DNA of 64,000 nt from Roseiarcus sp050012775 (GCA_050012775.1 JBEKGN010000025.1:1-64000); one strand, 5' to 3'. Shown: positions 52,228 through 61,348, counted from the first letter of the stretch. Notes: generated from the sequence alone by a model not told the origin. Made by a program: numbers and translations.

Positions 52228-52620
52228 ATGTCGCTGGCGGAAAAACTTCGCATCATGGTGGTCGACGACACGTCGGTCAGCCGGGCTCTCATCGTCGACG
52301 CGCTCGATCAAATGGGCGTGCGGGGCGTGGTGATCGCCAAAGACGGCGCGGCGGCGCTGACCGCCCTGAAAGCGCAGCCGGTGCATCTCGTCATTTCCGA
52401 CATGAACATGCCGGGACTCGACGGCCTCGGCTTGCTCAAGGGTCTGCGCGAACACAAGCCGACGAGCCGGATCGGGTTCATTCTGGTGACCGGCAGCGCC
52501 GACAAGACCCTGATCGAACGAGGACGGCAGTACAACCTGAACAATTACGTCACGAAGCCCTTTACGGTCACCTCGTTGCGGGGGGCCATCGAGGCCGTGG
52601 TCGGACGACTGGCGTCATGA
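52228..52620 (+). CDS. cheY: Chemotaxis response regulator CheY (second copy)
   Basis: 130 residues, single receiver domain. Asp13/Asp14 in VVDDTSVSRALIVDAL, phospho-acceptor Asp58 in LVISDMNMPGLDGL, and Lys110 in NNYVTKPFTV. Three nt after cheB and in ATGA overlap with cheD. Its place matches rhizobial CheY2, the main motor-binding regulator; assignment by synteny. Confidence 0.93.
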   Translation: MSLAEKLRIMVVDDTSVSRALIVDALDQMGVRGVVIAKDGAAALTALKAQPVHLVISDMNMPGLDGLGLLKGLREHKPTSRIGFILVTGSADKTLIERGRQYNLNNYVTKPFTVTSLRGAIEAVVGRLAS

Positions 52621-53159
52621 GCGGCGCGGGCCCGGACCGACGCATTCACATCGTCCAGGGCGAATATAAAGTGAGCGGCGATCCGAACGTGGTGGTCTCG
52701 ACCCTCCTCGGTTCCTGTGTCGCGGCTTGCATCCGCGATCCCGTCGCGGGCGTGGGCGGGATGAATCATTTTCTTCTGCCGGGAGAGGACGCGAGGTCGC
52801 ATTCGCACGAAGCCGAGCGATACGGCGACTATTTGATGGAGCTGCTGGTGAACGGGCTCATGAAGCAGGGGGCGCATCGCGACAGACTCGAGGCGAAGCT
52901 GTTCGGCGGGGCGCGAATGATGCGCGGCCTCTCGGACATCGGCAAGAAGAACGCCGAATTCGCCGAGCGCTACCTGAAGTACGAAGGGATCACGGTGGTC
53001 GGCAAGGATCTCGGCGGACAACGCGGGCGTCGCATTCAATATTGGCCGGTCTCGGGTCGCGCCCGGCAAAGCTATGTCGCGGAGGGCAGCGGCATTGACA
53101 ATTTCGAGATCGTCAGGGCGCCGATGAGCCGCGGCTGCGGCGAGGTCGAGCTATTCTGA
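52617..53159 (+). CDS. cheD: Chemoreceptor glutamine deamidase CheD
   Basis: 180 residues. The catalytic Cys34 and His51 are visible in TLLGSCVAACIRDP and VGGMNHFLLPGE, with KLFGGARMM and IGKKNAEFAERYL following. CheD deamidates receptor glutamines to glutamates before methylation. Start overlaps cheY2. Confidence 0.94.
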   Translation: MSGAGPDRRIHIVQGEYKVSGDPNVVVSTLLGSCVAACIRDPVAGVGGMNHFLLPGEDARSHSHEAERYGDYLMELLVNGLMKQGAHRDRLEAKLFGGARMMRGLSDIGKKNAEFAERYLKYEGITVVGKDLGGQRGRRIQYWPVSGRARQSYVAEGSGIDNFEIVRAPMSRGCGEVELF

Positions 53160-53214
53160 ACGCGCGACGCCGGAGCGCGAGGTTGCGTTAGAGAAAAAGC
53201 AGGAGAAGGCCCCA

Positions 53215-53568
53215 TTGTCCCCCATCGCAACGACGCTCTGCCGCGTGACCGAAGAGCTGCGCAAAGTCGCGGGAAGGCTGGAGAAGGTGCAAGGCGCCGT
53301 CGGCCGGCTGGTCTTCGATTCCGCGTCGCCGCGCTCGGCGCATTTCCATGATTTGCAGGATCTCGATCGCGCCACTCAGGAAATCGCGGGCATCGCCGCC
53401 TTCCTGGAGAGACTGGCGAGCGATGTCCCCGCGGAGTGGTTGGCCGATTCGAAAGGGGCGAGCCTGTCGATCGATCTCCACGATCTCGCAGCCATCCTTG
53501 GGCATCACGAGCCGAGCGAAGCCGCCTCGAGAGAGGCCGCTCCGCACGAATACGAGATATTCGATTAA
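53215..53568 (+). CDS. cheT: CheT-like chemotaxis protein with CheZ-type DxxxQ motif
   Basis: 117 residues from a TTG start at 53215 with GGAG eight nt upstream. The helical protein contains HFHDLQDLDRATQEIAGIAA, in which Asp51-xxx-Gln55 (DRATQ) equals the catalytic DxxxQ of CheZ-type CheY phosphatases. Rhizobial che operons carry cheT right after cheD, and its product has this motif and acts in signal termination. Position, size and motif agree. It ends in a 4-nt convergent overlap with the symporter gene. Confidence 0.8.
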   Translation: MSPIATTLCRVTEELRKVAGRLEKVQGAVGRLVFDSASPRSAHFHDLQDLDRATQEIAGIAAFLERLASDVPAEWLADSKGASLSIDLHDLAAILGHHEPSEAASREAAPHEYEIFD

Positions 53569-55034
53569 CCCGGCCGCGACGCTGCGGGAACGGCGGCCGG
53601 CCGCGTCGCCAGGCTCACCGCCGCCGCCGCCAACACATTGAGGGCCAGCGCGGCGAAGCCGACATTGACGTCGTTGGCTTGCGAGGGAAGGAACGGAAAC
53701 AGGCTGACGAAAGTGCTGTGGGTGAGCGTAATGTAGGCGACCGCGGCGACGCCGACGACGATTCCGGCGGTCGCGCCTTGCTTGGTCATCGGGTTCCGGG
53801 CCATCAGACTGCAGATCAGCGCGGGAAACAATTGGGTGACGAAGGAATAGCCCATCAGCAGCAGCGCGACGATCGTCTGCCCGCCCTGCAAGGTGAAGTA
53901 GACCGCGACCAGCGCGATCACGGGGACGAGGCCGCGCGCGATCAGCGTCACCCTGTCCTCGGTCATACGCGGCGCGAGCGCGCGCAGCACGTCGTTGGCG
54001 AGGAGCGTCGCCGCCGAAAGAAGAATCAGGGAGCCCGGCACCAGCGCCGTCAGCACGCCCGCCGCGCCGACGACGCCGACGAACCACGGATCGAAGCTCT
54101 GGATCGCCAGCTTGAACAGCGACAGGTCCATATTGTCGCCGGTCAGGCCGGGCAGCGTGAGGATCGCCGCGAAGCCGCAGAAGAACACGAACAGCAGGAT
54201 CAGCTGATAAAGCGGCAGGATCATCGCATTGCGACGGAAGGTGCGCTCATGCTTGGCCGTGAACACCGCGGCGAAGGCGTGCGGCCACATGAAGAAGCCC
54301 AACGCGGTCAGCGCCACCGTCGACTGAAACCACAGCACGCCTTGGCCGGACGGTTTGAACGTCAGGAACCCCGGTTTGGCGGCGTCGATGGCGTGGAACA
54401 TTTCGCCGAAGCCGCCGTAATAATGCAGCGGCAGATAGGTCCCGAGAAACACCACGACCGCGAGAATGAGAATGTCCTTCACCGCCGCGTTCCACGCCAC
54501 GCCGTGCACGCCGGAGATTATGACGTAGATCGTGACCGTCGCGGCGCCGATCCAGATCGCCGCGGTCGAAGAAATGGAGCCGTAGGAGGCGAGGGAGACG
54601 ATGATGCCGAGGCCCTTGAACTGCAAATCGAGATAGGGCACGAGCGCGACCACGCCGACGATCGCGACGAGAATTCCAAGCCCGGGACTGTCGTATTTCT
54701 TGGCGAAGAAATGCGATTGCGAGACCAGCCGCTCCTGCTTGGCGTAGCGCCAGATGGGCGGCAGCAGCCAGTAGGACAGGATGTAGGCCAGTGAGCCGTA
54801 GGCGAGGATATAATAGGCGGGAGCGCCTCTGCCATAGGCGTATCCGCTGCCGCCGAGAAAAGTGAAGGTGGTGTAGATCTCGCCCGCGGTCAGCAAAAAC
54901 ACCAGCAGGCCGCCGAAGCCCCGCCCCGCCACCGTCCATTGCTCCAGGGTCATGCGCAGGCCGCGACGCGCCGCCAGGCCCAGCCCCAGCGCCATCACCG
55001 CGGTGAGGGCGATGATGACGAGCGCGCCGTTCAT
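53565..55034 (-). CDS. Sodium:solute symporter family protein
   Basis: 489 residues from the ATG at 55034 (AAGGAGG six nt upstream). Thirteen or so hydrophobic segments in the SSS/LeuT layout: VAGRGFGGLLVFLLTAGEIY, FTFLGGSGYAYGRGAPAYY, LVPYLDLQFKGLGIIVSLAS, GFFMWPHAFAAVFTAKHER and LVPGSLILLSAATLLANDV. Close to the MctP/acetate-permease branch that moves monocarboxylates or amino acids. The DUF3311 gene upstream overlaps by four nt, a common pair for this branch. A ketone/acetate function is suggested by the nearby cluster at 58-61 kb but is not shown. Confidence 0.9.
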   Translation of the reverse strand: MNGALVIIALTAVMALGLGLAARRGLRMTLEQWTVAGRGFGGLLVFLLTAGEIYTTFTFLGGSGYAYGRGAPAYYILAYGSLAYILSYWLLPPIWRYAKQERLVSQSHFFAKKYDSPGLGILVAIVGVVALVPYLDLQFKGLGIIVSLASYGSISSTAAIWIGAATVTIYVIISGVHGVAWNAAVKDILILAVVVFLGTYLPLHYYGGFGEMFHAIDAAKPGFLTFKPSGQGVLWFQSTVALTALGFFMWPHAFAAVFTAKHERTFRRNAMILPLYQLILLFVFFCGFAAILTLPGLTGDNMDLSLFKLAIQSFDPWFVGVVGAAGVLTALVPGSLILLSAATLLANDVLRALAPRMTEDRVTLIARGLVPVIALVAVYFTLQGGQTIVALLLMGYSFVTQLFPALICSLMARNPMTKQGATAGIVVGVAAVAYITLTHSTFVSLFPFLPSQANDVNVGFAALALNVLAAAAVSLATRPAAVPAASRPG

Positions 55035-55249
55035 CGCCGGCCTCCTTCGTGGCCGGAGTCGGGTTCGGCGTTGATGGGATCGAGCGCATAGATGATCGCC
55101 ATCAGGACAGCGCCCACGACGACCCAACCGACGATCCACGCGAGAACGAGAGGCAGGCCGAAAACCAGCGGCTCGACCTGATTGACGAACGCCGTCCCAA
55201 TGAGAATGCCGAGAACCGGCAATATGGCGAGCCAACGAACTCCGCTCAT
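55031..55249 (-). CDS. DUF3311 small membrane protein, symporter accessory
   Basis: 72 residues from the ATG at 55249, GGAGG eight nt upstream. Two membrane helices: WLAILPVLGILIGTAFVNQ and PLVLAWIVGWVVVGAVLMAI, the first with the conserved FVN..EP pattern of DUF3311 (FVNQVEPLVFGLP). It overlaps the symporter start (ATGA). Probably a helper subunit, by analogy with DUF485/ActP pairs. Confidence 0.88.
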   Translation of the reverse strand: MSGVRWLAILPVLGILIGTAFVNQVEPLVFGLPLVLAWIVGWVVVGAVLMAIIYALDPINAEPDSGHEGGRR

Positions 55250-55362
55250 CTTCAATTCCTCCCGCGCGCCTGCGCGCTTCTACGAGCGGTGGCGACTGCA
55301 AAGCTTATGCCGCCGTTTCGCCGCTGCCAAGGCGGTCGCCGGGACCGGGCCGGGCGAGCGGT

Positions 55363-56034
55363 TCAGCCCGCCTCGAAGTGGCGGACGCCTTTGAAGCGCT
55401 GGCGCTCGATGCGCACGTCGCGCTGCTTGAGGTCGCGCAAAGCGACGTAGATCATCGCGGTCATCAGCGCGTCGGAATAGGCGTCGTGCTGGTCGAGTAT
55501 CGGCAATTTCAGATCATTGAGAAGACTGGCGAAGCTGAGGTCGATCTGCGTGCCCGGCGGCGCGTCGCCGTATTTGCGCTCGTAATAGAGCGCCGACGTC
55601 TCGATTCTTTGATTGGGCAATTCTACGCCGAGGAAACGCCGAACGTGCTTGTTCAGCATCGTGACGTCGAAGTCGAGGTAATAGCCGACCAGCGGCCGGC
55701 CGCCGATGAAACGCAGGAAATCGGGAATCACGTCGCGCATGGCGCGTCCCTCCGCGACGTCGGCTTCGCGCAAGCGATGAATCTTGATCGCGTCGGGTCT
55801 CATCCTCGCCTCGGGGCGCAACGTCGCCTGGAAGCGCTCGCTGGTCAGAATCCGCGCGCCGCGAATCTTGATCGCGGCGATGGTGACGATGTCGTCCTTG
55901 CGCGGATTGAGCCCCGTCGTCTCGCAGTCGATCGAAACCGCTTCGTCGGGCGGGCCGGGCTCGAACAGGAAACGATACGCCGGCTCCTTGAGCATCGCGA
56001 GTTGGAAGGGCCGTTTGATCCAGCGCGGCAGCAT
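55363..56034 (-). CDS. DEDDh 3'-5' exonuclease (DnaQ-like)
   Basis: 223 residues from the ATG at 56034. Exonuclease motifs: SIDCETTGLNPRKDDIV (D and E of motif I), GGRPLVGYYLDFDVTMLNKH (motif II Asp) and HDAYSDALMTA (motif III His and Asp). The gene overlaps the start region of... it begins 3 nt beyond the end of the cNMP/CBS/DUF294 gene and is probably co-translated with it. Exonuclease and DUF294-CBS proteins are a recurring pair beside acetate-type permeases; the functional reason is unknown. Confidence 0.9.
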   Translation of the reverse strand: MLPRWIKRPFQLAMLKEPAYRFLFEPGPPDEAVSIDCETTGLNPRKDDIVTIAAIKIRGARILTSERFQATLRPEARMRPDAIKIHRLREADVAEGRAMRDVIPDFLRFIGGRPLVGYYLDFDVTMLNKHVRRFLGVELPNQRIETSALYYERKYGDAPPGTQIDLSFASLLNDLKLPILDQHDAYSDALMTAMIYVALRDLKQRDVRIERQRFKGVRHFEAG

Positions 56035-56036
56035 TT

Positions 56037-57833
56037 TCAAAACATCGCAAGGTTGAAATGGCGGCGAATGATTTCGCGCAGCTGCTTGACGATCTGGAAG
56101 GCGTCGCGCAGCAGGTCGCGCTCCATGCTCGATAGTTCCGCCGGCCGCACCAGGCTGCCGGACGCCGCCTCGGCGAGTTGCCCGTCGAGGCGAAGCGTCA
56201 TGAGAAAGCGCAGGGCTTGCGTCAGCTCGCGCGCGAAGTTCGGCGTCAACGAGCCGAGTTCGGCCAAGCGCGCGATGCGCGCGGCCGTGCCGGTTTCGAG
56301 CAGGCGATGTTCGATCGCGAGCGAGCGCACGCCGTGCACGATGGGGAAGATGCCGCCCTTTTTCAAATCGAGCGCGTCGCCTTGGTCTTTCGAGGTGACG
56401 AGGTTGTTGAACAGGCCGATCGGCGTGGGAAAGGCGTCGGCGGCGCGCGCGAAATGCGCGAGATAGGCGCGCTCGCCGCTCAGCGCCTCGATCAACTCCA
56501 GTTTGGTCCGGCGCAACAGTTCCGCGTCGCCCGCGACAGCCTCGGCGTCGTAAAAGATCGCGACGTTCATGTGGGCGTGCTCGTCGGGCATGGCGAGCCA
56601 ACGGCGAAAGTCGGCGCGATAGTCGTCGATCGTCTTCGACCATTGCGGATTGACGACCATCACATCGCCGGGGCAGGGCGGAAAGCCGAAGCTCTCCAGC
56701 GCGCCGGTGAAGGCCGTGCGGAAAGCCTGCAATTCGCCCTTCGGCACGGGCGCCGAAAGGATCAAGCCATTGTCCTGATCGGTGCGAACCGTCTGCTCGC
56801 CGCGTCCCTCGCTGCCCATGACGATGAGGCAGCCGTTGTCGCGGATCGCCGGCGACGCGGTCATCTCGAAGAGTTTGGCGAACAAGTGCCGATTGAGGTC
56901 GGAGACGATTTCGCAGACGACTTCGATCTTGACTCCCTGCCGCCGCAGCATGCGCGTCTGGCGCTCGATTCCGCCAGCGGCGACCGCGAGTTCGGCCACG
57001 CTGCCGGCACGGTCGATGCGGGCGGCGACGAGCTGCGAATTGCCGGCCAGGAAGCTCAAGAGGTCGACGTCTTCGAGAATGCCGACATATTCGCCGTCGT
57101 CGAGCACCGCGACGCGGCGCTTGTTGTGCTTGGTCATTTGCAACAGCGCCATCGAGACGAAGTCGTCGGGGGCGACCGAGACGACGTCGTACTGGGTCTC
57201 GCCGGCCACGCTCGTCTCGATCGGCAGGCGCTTGAGAATCGCCGCGTTCGAGAGATCCGTTCCGGTTATGATTCCGACGCGTTCGCCCTCGCGCACGAAC
57301 AAGGCTTTGGCGTTGATTTCGCGCATCTTCACGGCGGCGCGCTCGATCGAGTCGGAGGCCGCGATGAACGCGGCGGGATGCAGCGAGAGATTGCGCACGC
57401 GCGCATTCATCAGCGGGCTGAAGCGCGCGGCTTCGTCCTGGCGCGTCGCCGCGTCGAGCTTGCGGGAAATGTCGCGATAGAAGAAGGCGGCGAAGCGCGC
57501 GTTGTGGTTGATCAGCCGCAGCGTGACGTCGCGCGGCAGCAGATTGCACAGCGTTTCCTCGCGCGCGACGAAGGCGTTCGATCCGCCGCCCTGAACGAGC
57601 GCGCGGCTGTCGAAGGAATCGCCGGGGCCGCGCAAGGCGATGAGTTCTTTGCCGTCCCGCTCTTCGACGCAGCCCTTGAGGACGATGAACAGCGAATCCG
57701 GCGCGCCGTCTCGCGCGATGATCGTTTCCCCAGGGCGGAAATAGCCGATGTCGAGCGCCGCGCGCACCGCATCGACCTCGCGTGGCGTCAGCCGATCGAA
57801 CGGCGCGTTGGTCGCATCGAAAGACTTAGGCAT
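56037..57833 (-). CDS. Cyclic-nucleotide-binding/CBS/DUF294 nucleotidyltransferase-like protein
   Basis: 598 residues in four parts: a cNMP-binding domain (LDIGYFRPGETIIARDGAPD), two CBS domains (SIERAAVKMREINAKALFV; DDFVSMALLQMTKHNKRRV), a DUF294 nucleotidyltransferase-like domain with MGSEGRGEQTVRTDQDNGLI (GS...DxD pattern) and a DUF294 C-terminal helical domain. This GlnD-like architecture is thought to sense adenylates or cyclic nucleotides and control an uptake system. Paired with the exonuclease and, 0.8 kb on, the symporter module. Confidence 0.9.
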   Translation of the reverse strand: MPKSFDATNAPFDRLTPREVDAVRAALDIGYFRPGETIIARDGAPDSLFIVLKGCVEERDGKELIALRGPGDSFDSRALVQGGGSNAFVAREETLCNLLPRDVTLRLINHNARFAAFFYRDISRKLDAATRQDEAARFSPLMNARVRNLSLHPAAFIAASDSIERAAVKMREINAKALFVREGERVGIITGTDLSNAAILKRLPIETSVAGETQYDVVSVAPDDFVSMALLQMTKHNKRRVAVLDDGEYVGILEDVDLLSFLAGNSQLVAARIDRAGSVAELAVAAGGIERQTRMLRRQGVKIEVVCEIVSDLNRHLFAKLFEMTASPAIRDNGCLIVMGSEGRGEQTVRTDQDNGLILSAPVPKGELQAFRTAFTGALESFGFPPCPGDVMVVNPQWSKTIDDYRADFRRWLAMPDEHAHMNVAIFYDAEAVAGDAELLRRTKLELIEALSGERAYLAHFARAADAFPTPIGLFNNLVTSKDQGDALDLKKGGIFPIVHGVRSLAIEHRLLETGTAARIARLAELGSLTPNFARELTQALRFLMTLRLDGQLAEAASGSLVRPAELSSMERDLLRDAFQIVKQLREIIRRHFNLAMF

Positions 57834-57964
57834 TGACCTGCCGCCCTCCCCGCCCGGCGTTCGTCGTCAGTGGTTGGCCGTTTCATAGCGGTTTTGACGG
57901 CGCGGGGGAATTGGGCGATGGGCTGAGCCGGGCGGCCGATCGGGCCAAGGGACGGCGGCGGGCC

Positions 57965-57985
57965 GGCCCGCGTTTCACGCGGGCC
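57965..57985 (-). terminator. Hairpin after the patatin gene
   Basis: A perfect 8-bp stem GGCCCGCG/CGCGGGCC with a 5-nt loop starts eight nt beyond the patatin stop on the minus strand. No T-run follows on that strand. Confidence 0.4.
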
Positions 57986-57992
57986 TCGGTCT

Positions 57993-59159
57993 TTAGATGT
58001 CGCGCAGGCGATGCACGTCGTGAACGACGACGCCGGATTCCGGCATCGCCAGCCATTTGTGGTGCTTCAAGGTGTTCTTCGTGTCCTCGTAGCCGCTCTG
58101 CCAATGTTCGCGCATCGAGGTTCCCGAGAAGTCGTAATCCTTGGAATGACCTTCATAGGCCTTCTGCTGATAGATCAAATGCATGATGTTGATTTCCGGC
58201 AAATCGGCGAGCCGGTTGCGCAGCGCTCTTTCTTCTTCGGTCAAGAGATCTTCGGGAACCTTCGCCAGCGCCTGATAGGCGCGCCGCTTCCATTCCATGA
58301 TGTGGCGGTACATGTCGGTGTTATAGCGCGTGCGCGACGAATACATGATGTCCTTATGGCGGCCGAGAACGTCTTCCATGTCGCGCGGCAGATGTCCGCT
58401 CGCGCTGAACAAATCGACCTGAAACACCAGCGTGTTCACGCTGTCCTCCTGATCGAGGAGATGCTGCAGCGGCGTGTTCGAGACAATGCCGCCGTCCCAG
58501 TAGAAGTCGGTGCCGATCTTGACCATCGGCAGCGTCGGCGGCAGGGCGCCCGACGCCATCACGTGCTCGGGCCCGATCTCTTCGTTGGCGTTGTCGAAAT
58601 AGATGAAGTTGCCGGTCTGCACATTGACCGCGCCGACGGCGAAACGCAGGTTGCGCTCGTTGATGAGGGAAAAGTCGACGAGCTCGGCGAGCGTCTCGGC
58701 GAGCGGCGACGTGTCGTAGTGGCTCGTCGCGGTCTTGGCGCCCGCCAAGTTCATCCACGGGCTGACCTCGTGCGGCTTGAAGAAGCCGGGCTGTCCGAGA
58801 GCGATCGTCATCAGCGAACTCGTCGCGTTGCGCGCGCGGCGAAACACGTCGCCGTCGGGCGTATAGGCCCAGACCCTTCGATCGGTGATCTTGTCCCAAA
58901 AGGCGTGCAGCCGCTCGATGCGGTTTTCTCGCGTGTTGCCGGCGATGATCGCCGCGTTGATCGCGCCGATCGAGACGCCGGTCACCCAGTCCGGCTCGAT
59001 ATTGGCTTCGTGCAGCGCCTCGTAGACGCCGGCCTGATAGGCGCCCAACGCCCCGCCGCCCTGAAAGATCAGGGCGATGCGATCGCAGCGCTCCGGGCGC
59101 CAGCCGCTGAAGACGCGCTGTTGCTCGCTCGCTCGGTCCGAGCCGACTTTCGCATCCAT
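57993..59159 (-). CDS. Patatin-like phospholipase
   Basis: 388 residues from the ATG at 59159 with GGAG six nt upstream; further upstream in-frame codons give an Arg-rich leader. Oxyanion loop FQGGGALGAYQAGVY, nucleophile Ser in GVSIGAINAAI, and the dyad Asp in YWDGGIVSNTPL. A C-terminal DUF3734 part follows (HIMEWKRRAYQALAKVP, DYDFSGTSMREHW). Such patatins are found with beta-hydroxybutyrate dehydrogenase in many PHB-accumulating bacteria, and may act on PHB granule or membrane lipids. It is divergent from bdhA with a 255-nt shared upstream region. Confidence 0.9.
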   Translation of the reverse strand: MDAKVGSDRASEQQRVFSGWRPERCDRIALIFQGGGALGAYQAGVYEALHEANIEPDWVTGVSIGAINAAIIAGNTRENRIERLHAFWDKITDRRVWAYTPDGDVFRRARNATSSLMTIALGQPGFFKPHEVSPWMNLAGAKTATSHYDTSPLAETLAELVDFSLINERNLRFAVGAVNVQTGNFIYFDNANEEIGPEHVMASGALPPTLPMVKIGTDFYWDGGIVSNTPLQHLLDQEDSVNTLVFQVDLFSASGHLPRDMEDVLGRHKDIMYSSRTRYNTDMYRHIMEWKRRAYQALAKVPEDLLTEEERALRNRLADLPEINIMHLIYQQKAYEGHSKDYDFSGTSMREHWQSGYEDTKNTLKHHKWLAMPESGVVVHDVHRLRDI

Positions 59160-59414
59160 GCAGGTCTCCATCCGGTCAAAGACATATGAAGTCGGAAATC
59201 GGCAATCGTCGCGCCGCGAGGCGCGCCTGCCGCGATTTCGCTCGGCGACGTAACCAGCGACAAATAACAACACGGTGACAAGATCGAGGAATTTGCGCGG
59301 CCCTCGCGTGGCGTCGATGTCGGTCCGCATTTTCAACGCCCCGTCACATCACCTTCAACAAGAACGCGCAGAAGGGCGAACGACGCGGAAGTCACCATCA
59401 TCGAGAGGGCGTTC

Positions 59415-60197
59415 ATGGCCGAGCAACGGATAGCCGTCGTCACGGGGTCGACGAGCGGCATTGGTCTTGGGATCGCGCGGGCCTTCGCCGCCCAAGGCAT
59501 GAACGTGGTCCTCAACGGCTTCGGCGCCGCGGCCGACATCGAGCGCGAACGACTGGCGATTGAGAAGGACTATCGCGTCAAGGCGCTCTACTCGGCGGCG
59601 GATATGTCGAAGCCGGCCGAGATCGCGCAAATGATCGACGAGGCCGAGGCCGGTCTCGGACCGATCGGCGTGCTCGTCAACAACGCCGGCATCCAATATG
59701 TCGCGCCGATCGAGGCGTTCCCGCTGGAGAAATGGGACCAGATCATCGCGATCAATCAATCCGCCGCCTTTCACGCGATCCGTGGCGCGCTGCCGGGCAT
59801 GAAGGCGCGCCGCGCTGGGCGAATCCTCAACATCGCTTCGGCCCACGCGCTCGTCGCCTCGCCGTTCAAGTCGGCCTATGTCGCGGCCAAGCACGCGATC
59901 GCCGGCCTGACGAAAACCGCCGCGCTCGAGGTGGCGGAGTACGGCGTCACGGTGAACGCGATCTGCCCCGGCTATGTGCTGACGCCGCTCGTCGAGAAAC
60001 AGATTCCCGACACCGCCAAGGCGCGCGGCATCAGCGAAGCGGAGGTCGTGCGCGACGTTCTCCTGGCGGCCCAGCCGACCAAGCGCTTCGTCACGGTCGA
60101 GGAAGTGGCCGCCCTCGCGGTCTTCCTCGCGAGCCCCGCGGCGGCCTCGATCACCGGCGCGATCATTCCGATCGACGGCGGCTGGACGGCGCACTAG
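59415..60197 (+). CDS. bdhA: 3-hydroxybutyrate dehydrogenase
   Basis: 260 residues, short-chain dehydrogenase. NAD site VVTGSTSGIGLGIARAF, NNAG in VLVNNAGIQYV, catalytic Ser-Tyr-Lys in NIASAHALVASPFKSAYVAA (then KHA), and the family-specific VTVNAICPGYVLTPLVEKQI. Ends IPIDGGWTAH, as in BdhA proteins. It interconverts 3-hydroxybutyrate and acetoacetate. Followed by acetoacetate decarboxylase, giving a short ketone-body route. Confidence 0.93.
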   Translation: MAEQRIAVVTGSTSGIGLGIARAFAAQGMNVVLNGFGAAADIERERLAIEKDYRVKALYSAADMSKPAEIAQMIDEAEAGLGPIGVLVNNAGIQYVAPIEAFPLEKWDQIIAINQSAAFHAIRGALPGMKARRAGRILNIASAHALVASPFKSAYVAAKHAIAGLTKTAALEVAEYGVTVNAICPGYVLTPLVEKQIPDTAKARGISEAEVVRDVLLAAQPTKRFVTVEEVAALAVFLASPAAASITGAIIPIDGGWTAH

Positions 60198-60268
60198 CGC
60201 GCGCCTCGGCGTCGTCAAAATTGAAGCGAGAGCGGCGAGGGTTCCGGGACGCCGGAATGGAGAGAGCG

Positions 60269-61015
60269 ATGCGCATTGGCGAAATCTTGGATCTGCCTTC
60301 GATGCCGCTCGCCGGGCCGAGCTATCCGCGCGGGCCATACCGGTTCGTCGACCGTCAATACATGGTCATTTCCTACGAGACGGACCCGGAAGTCGTGCGC
60401 GAGCAATTGCCCGAGCCGCTCGAGCCGCTCGATCGCCCGCTCGTCCATTACGAGTGGATATCGATGCCCGATTCCTCCGGCTTCGGCAGCTACACCGAAA
60501 GCGGACTGGTGATCGGCTGCCGCTACAAGGGCGAGGAAATGAACTTCGTCTCGCAAATGTATCTCGACGACGATCCGCCGATCGCGGCCGGGCGCGAAAT
60601 CTGGGGCTTCCCCAAGAAATACGCCCATCCCAAGCTCGCCGTCGTCAAGGACACGCTGACGGGCACGCTGGAATATTCCGGCGCGCAGGTCGCCTTGGGC
60701 ACGATGGGCTACAAGCACGAGAGCATGGCGGGCAACGGCGTCATGACGACCGCCTTGCTCACCAAGACCGCCGTCAATCTGAAGCTCATTCCCGGCGTCG
60801 ACGGCAACCCCGGCATTTGCCAGCTCGTCGCCTATAATTTGACCGACATCGTCGTGAAGGGCTCCTGGATCGGACCCGGACGGCTGCATCTCGTCCCCCA
60901 TGTCAACGCGCCGGTCGCCGACATGCCCGTGCGCAAAATCGTCGCCGCGCATCACTTCATCGCCGATCTGACCTTGCCCTACGGCCGGGTTCTCCACGAT
61001 TATCTCGCGAAGTGA
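60269..61015 (+). CDS. adc: Acetoacetate decarboxylase
   Basis: 248 residues from the ATG at 60269 (GGAG six nt upstream); an ATG at 60257 is possible. Family features: YEWISMPDSSGFGSYTE, then the Schiff-base lysine pair in REIWGFPKKYAHPKL, TMGYKHE and the C-terminal GRVLHDYLA. It decarboxylates acetoacetate to acetone and CO2. Placed behind bdhA, it could remove acetoacetate produced from PHB breakdown. Other ADC-family members have different substrates, so the activity is likely rather than certain. Confidence 0.9.
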   Translation: MRIGEILDLPSMPLAGPSYPRGPYRFVDRQYMVISYETDPEVVREQLPEPLEPLDRPLVHYEWISMPDSSGFGSYTESGLVIGCRYKGEEMNFVSQMYLDDDPPIAAGREIWGFPKKYAHPKLAVVKDTLTGTLEYSGAQVALGTMGYKHESMAGNGVMTTALLTKTAVNLKLIPGVDGNPGICQLVAYNLTDIVVKGSWIGPGRLHLVPHVNAPVADMPVRKIVAAHHFIADLTLPYGRVLHDYLAK

Positions 61016-61348
61016 GCCTCGGCCCGCCACGCCGGGAATCTCTCTCCTCGGCCAAAGCGCCGCTTCGCCGCGGGGAAATGGACCGCGCCGGCGCAGCGAC
61101 CGCGCCGCGAGCGAACATTATCCTTGCCCGGCGCGCCCAATCTTGCTAGTCAACCCGCGCGTTCGGCCTTCGGTCGGACGCGTCAACCCATGAGTTCTCG
61201 ACGCCGGCGCCTGCGCCGGCCCGCCTTTCAAAGAGGCGGCGATGGGCCCCGCGACGCGAGACGTTTGCGGGCCCGAACCGGCGATGGGAGCTTTTCGTCA
61301 ACGCCAACCCCGCCGGCGCCGCCCAAAAAGGGCTCCTTAGGAGAGAAA
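61016..61348. other. Upstream and leader region of rpsA
   Basis: 333 nt without a gene. A possible promoter reads TTGCCC at about 61123 with CTAGTC about 16-17 nt downstream. Several GC-rich inverted repeats (for example CCGGCGCCTGCGCCGG near 61205) suggest a structured leader, fitting S1 autogenous control known in E. coli. The 61124-61348 open frame in phase with rpsA is not supported by homology. Confidence 0.4.
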
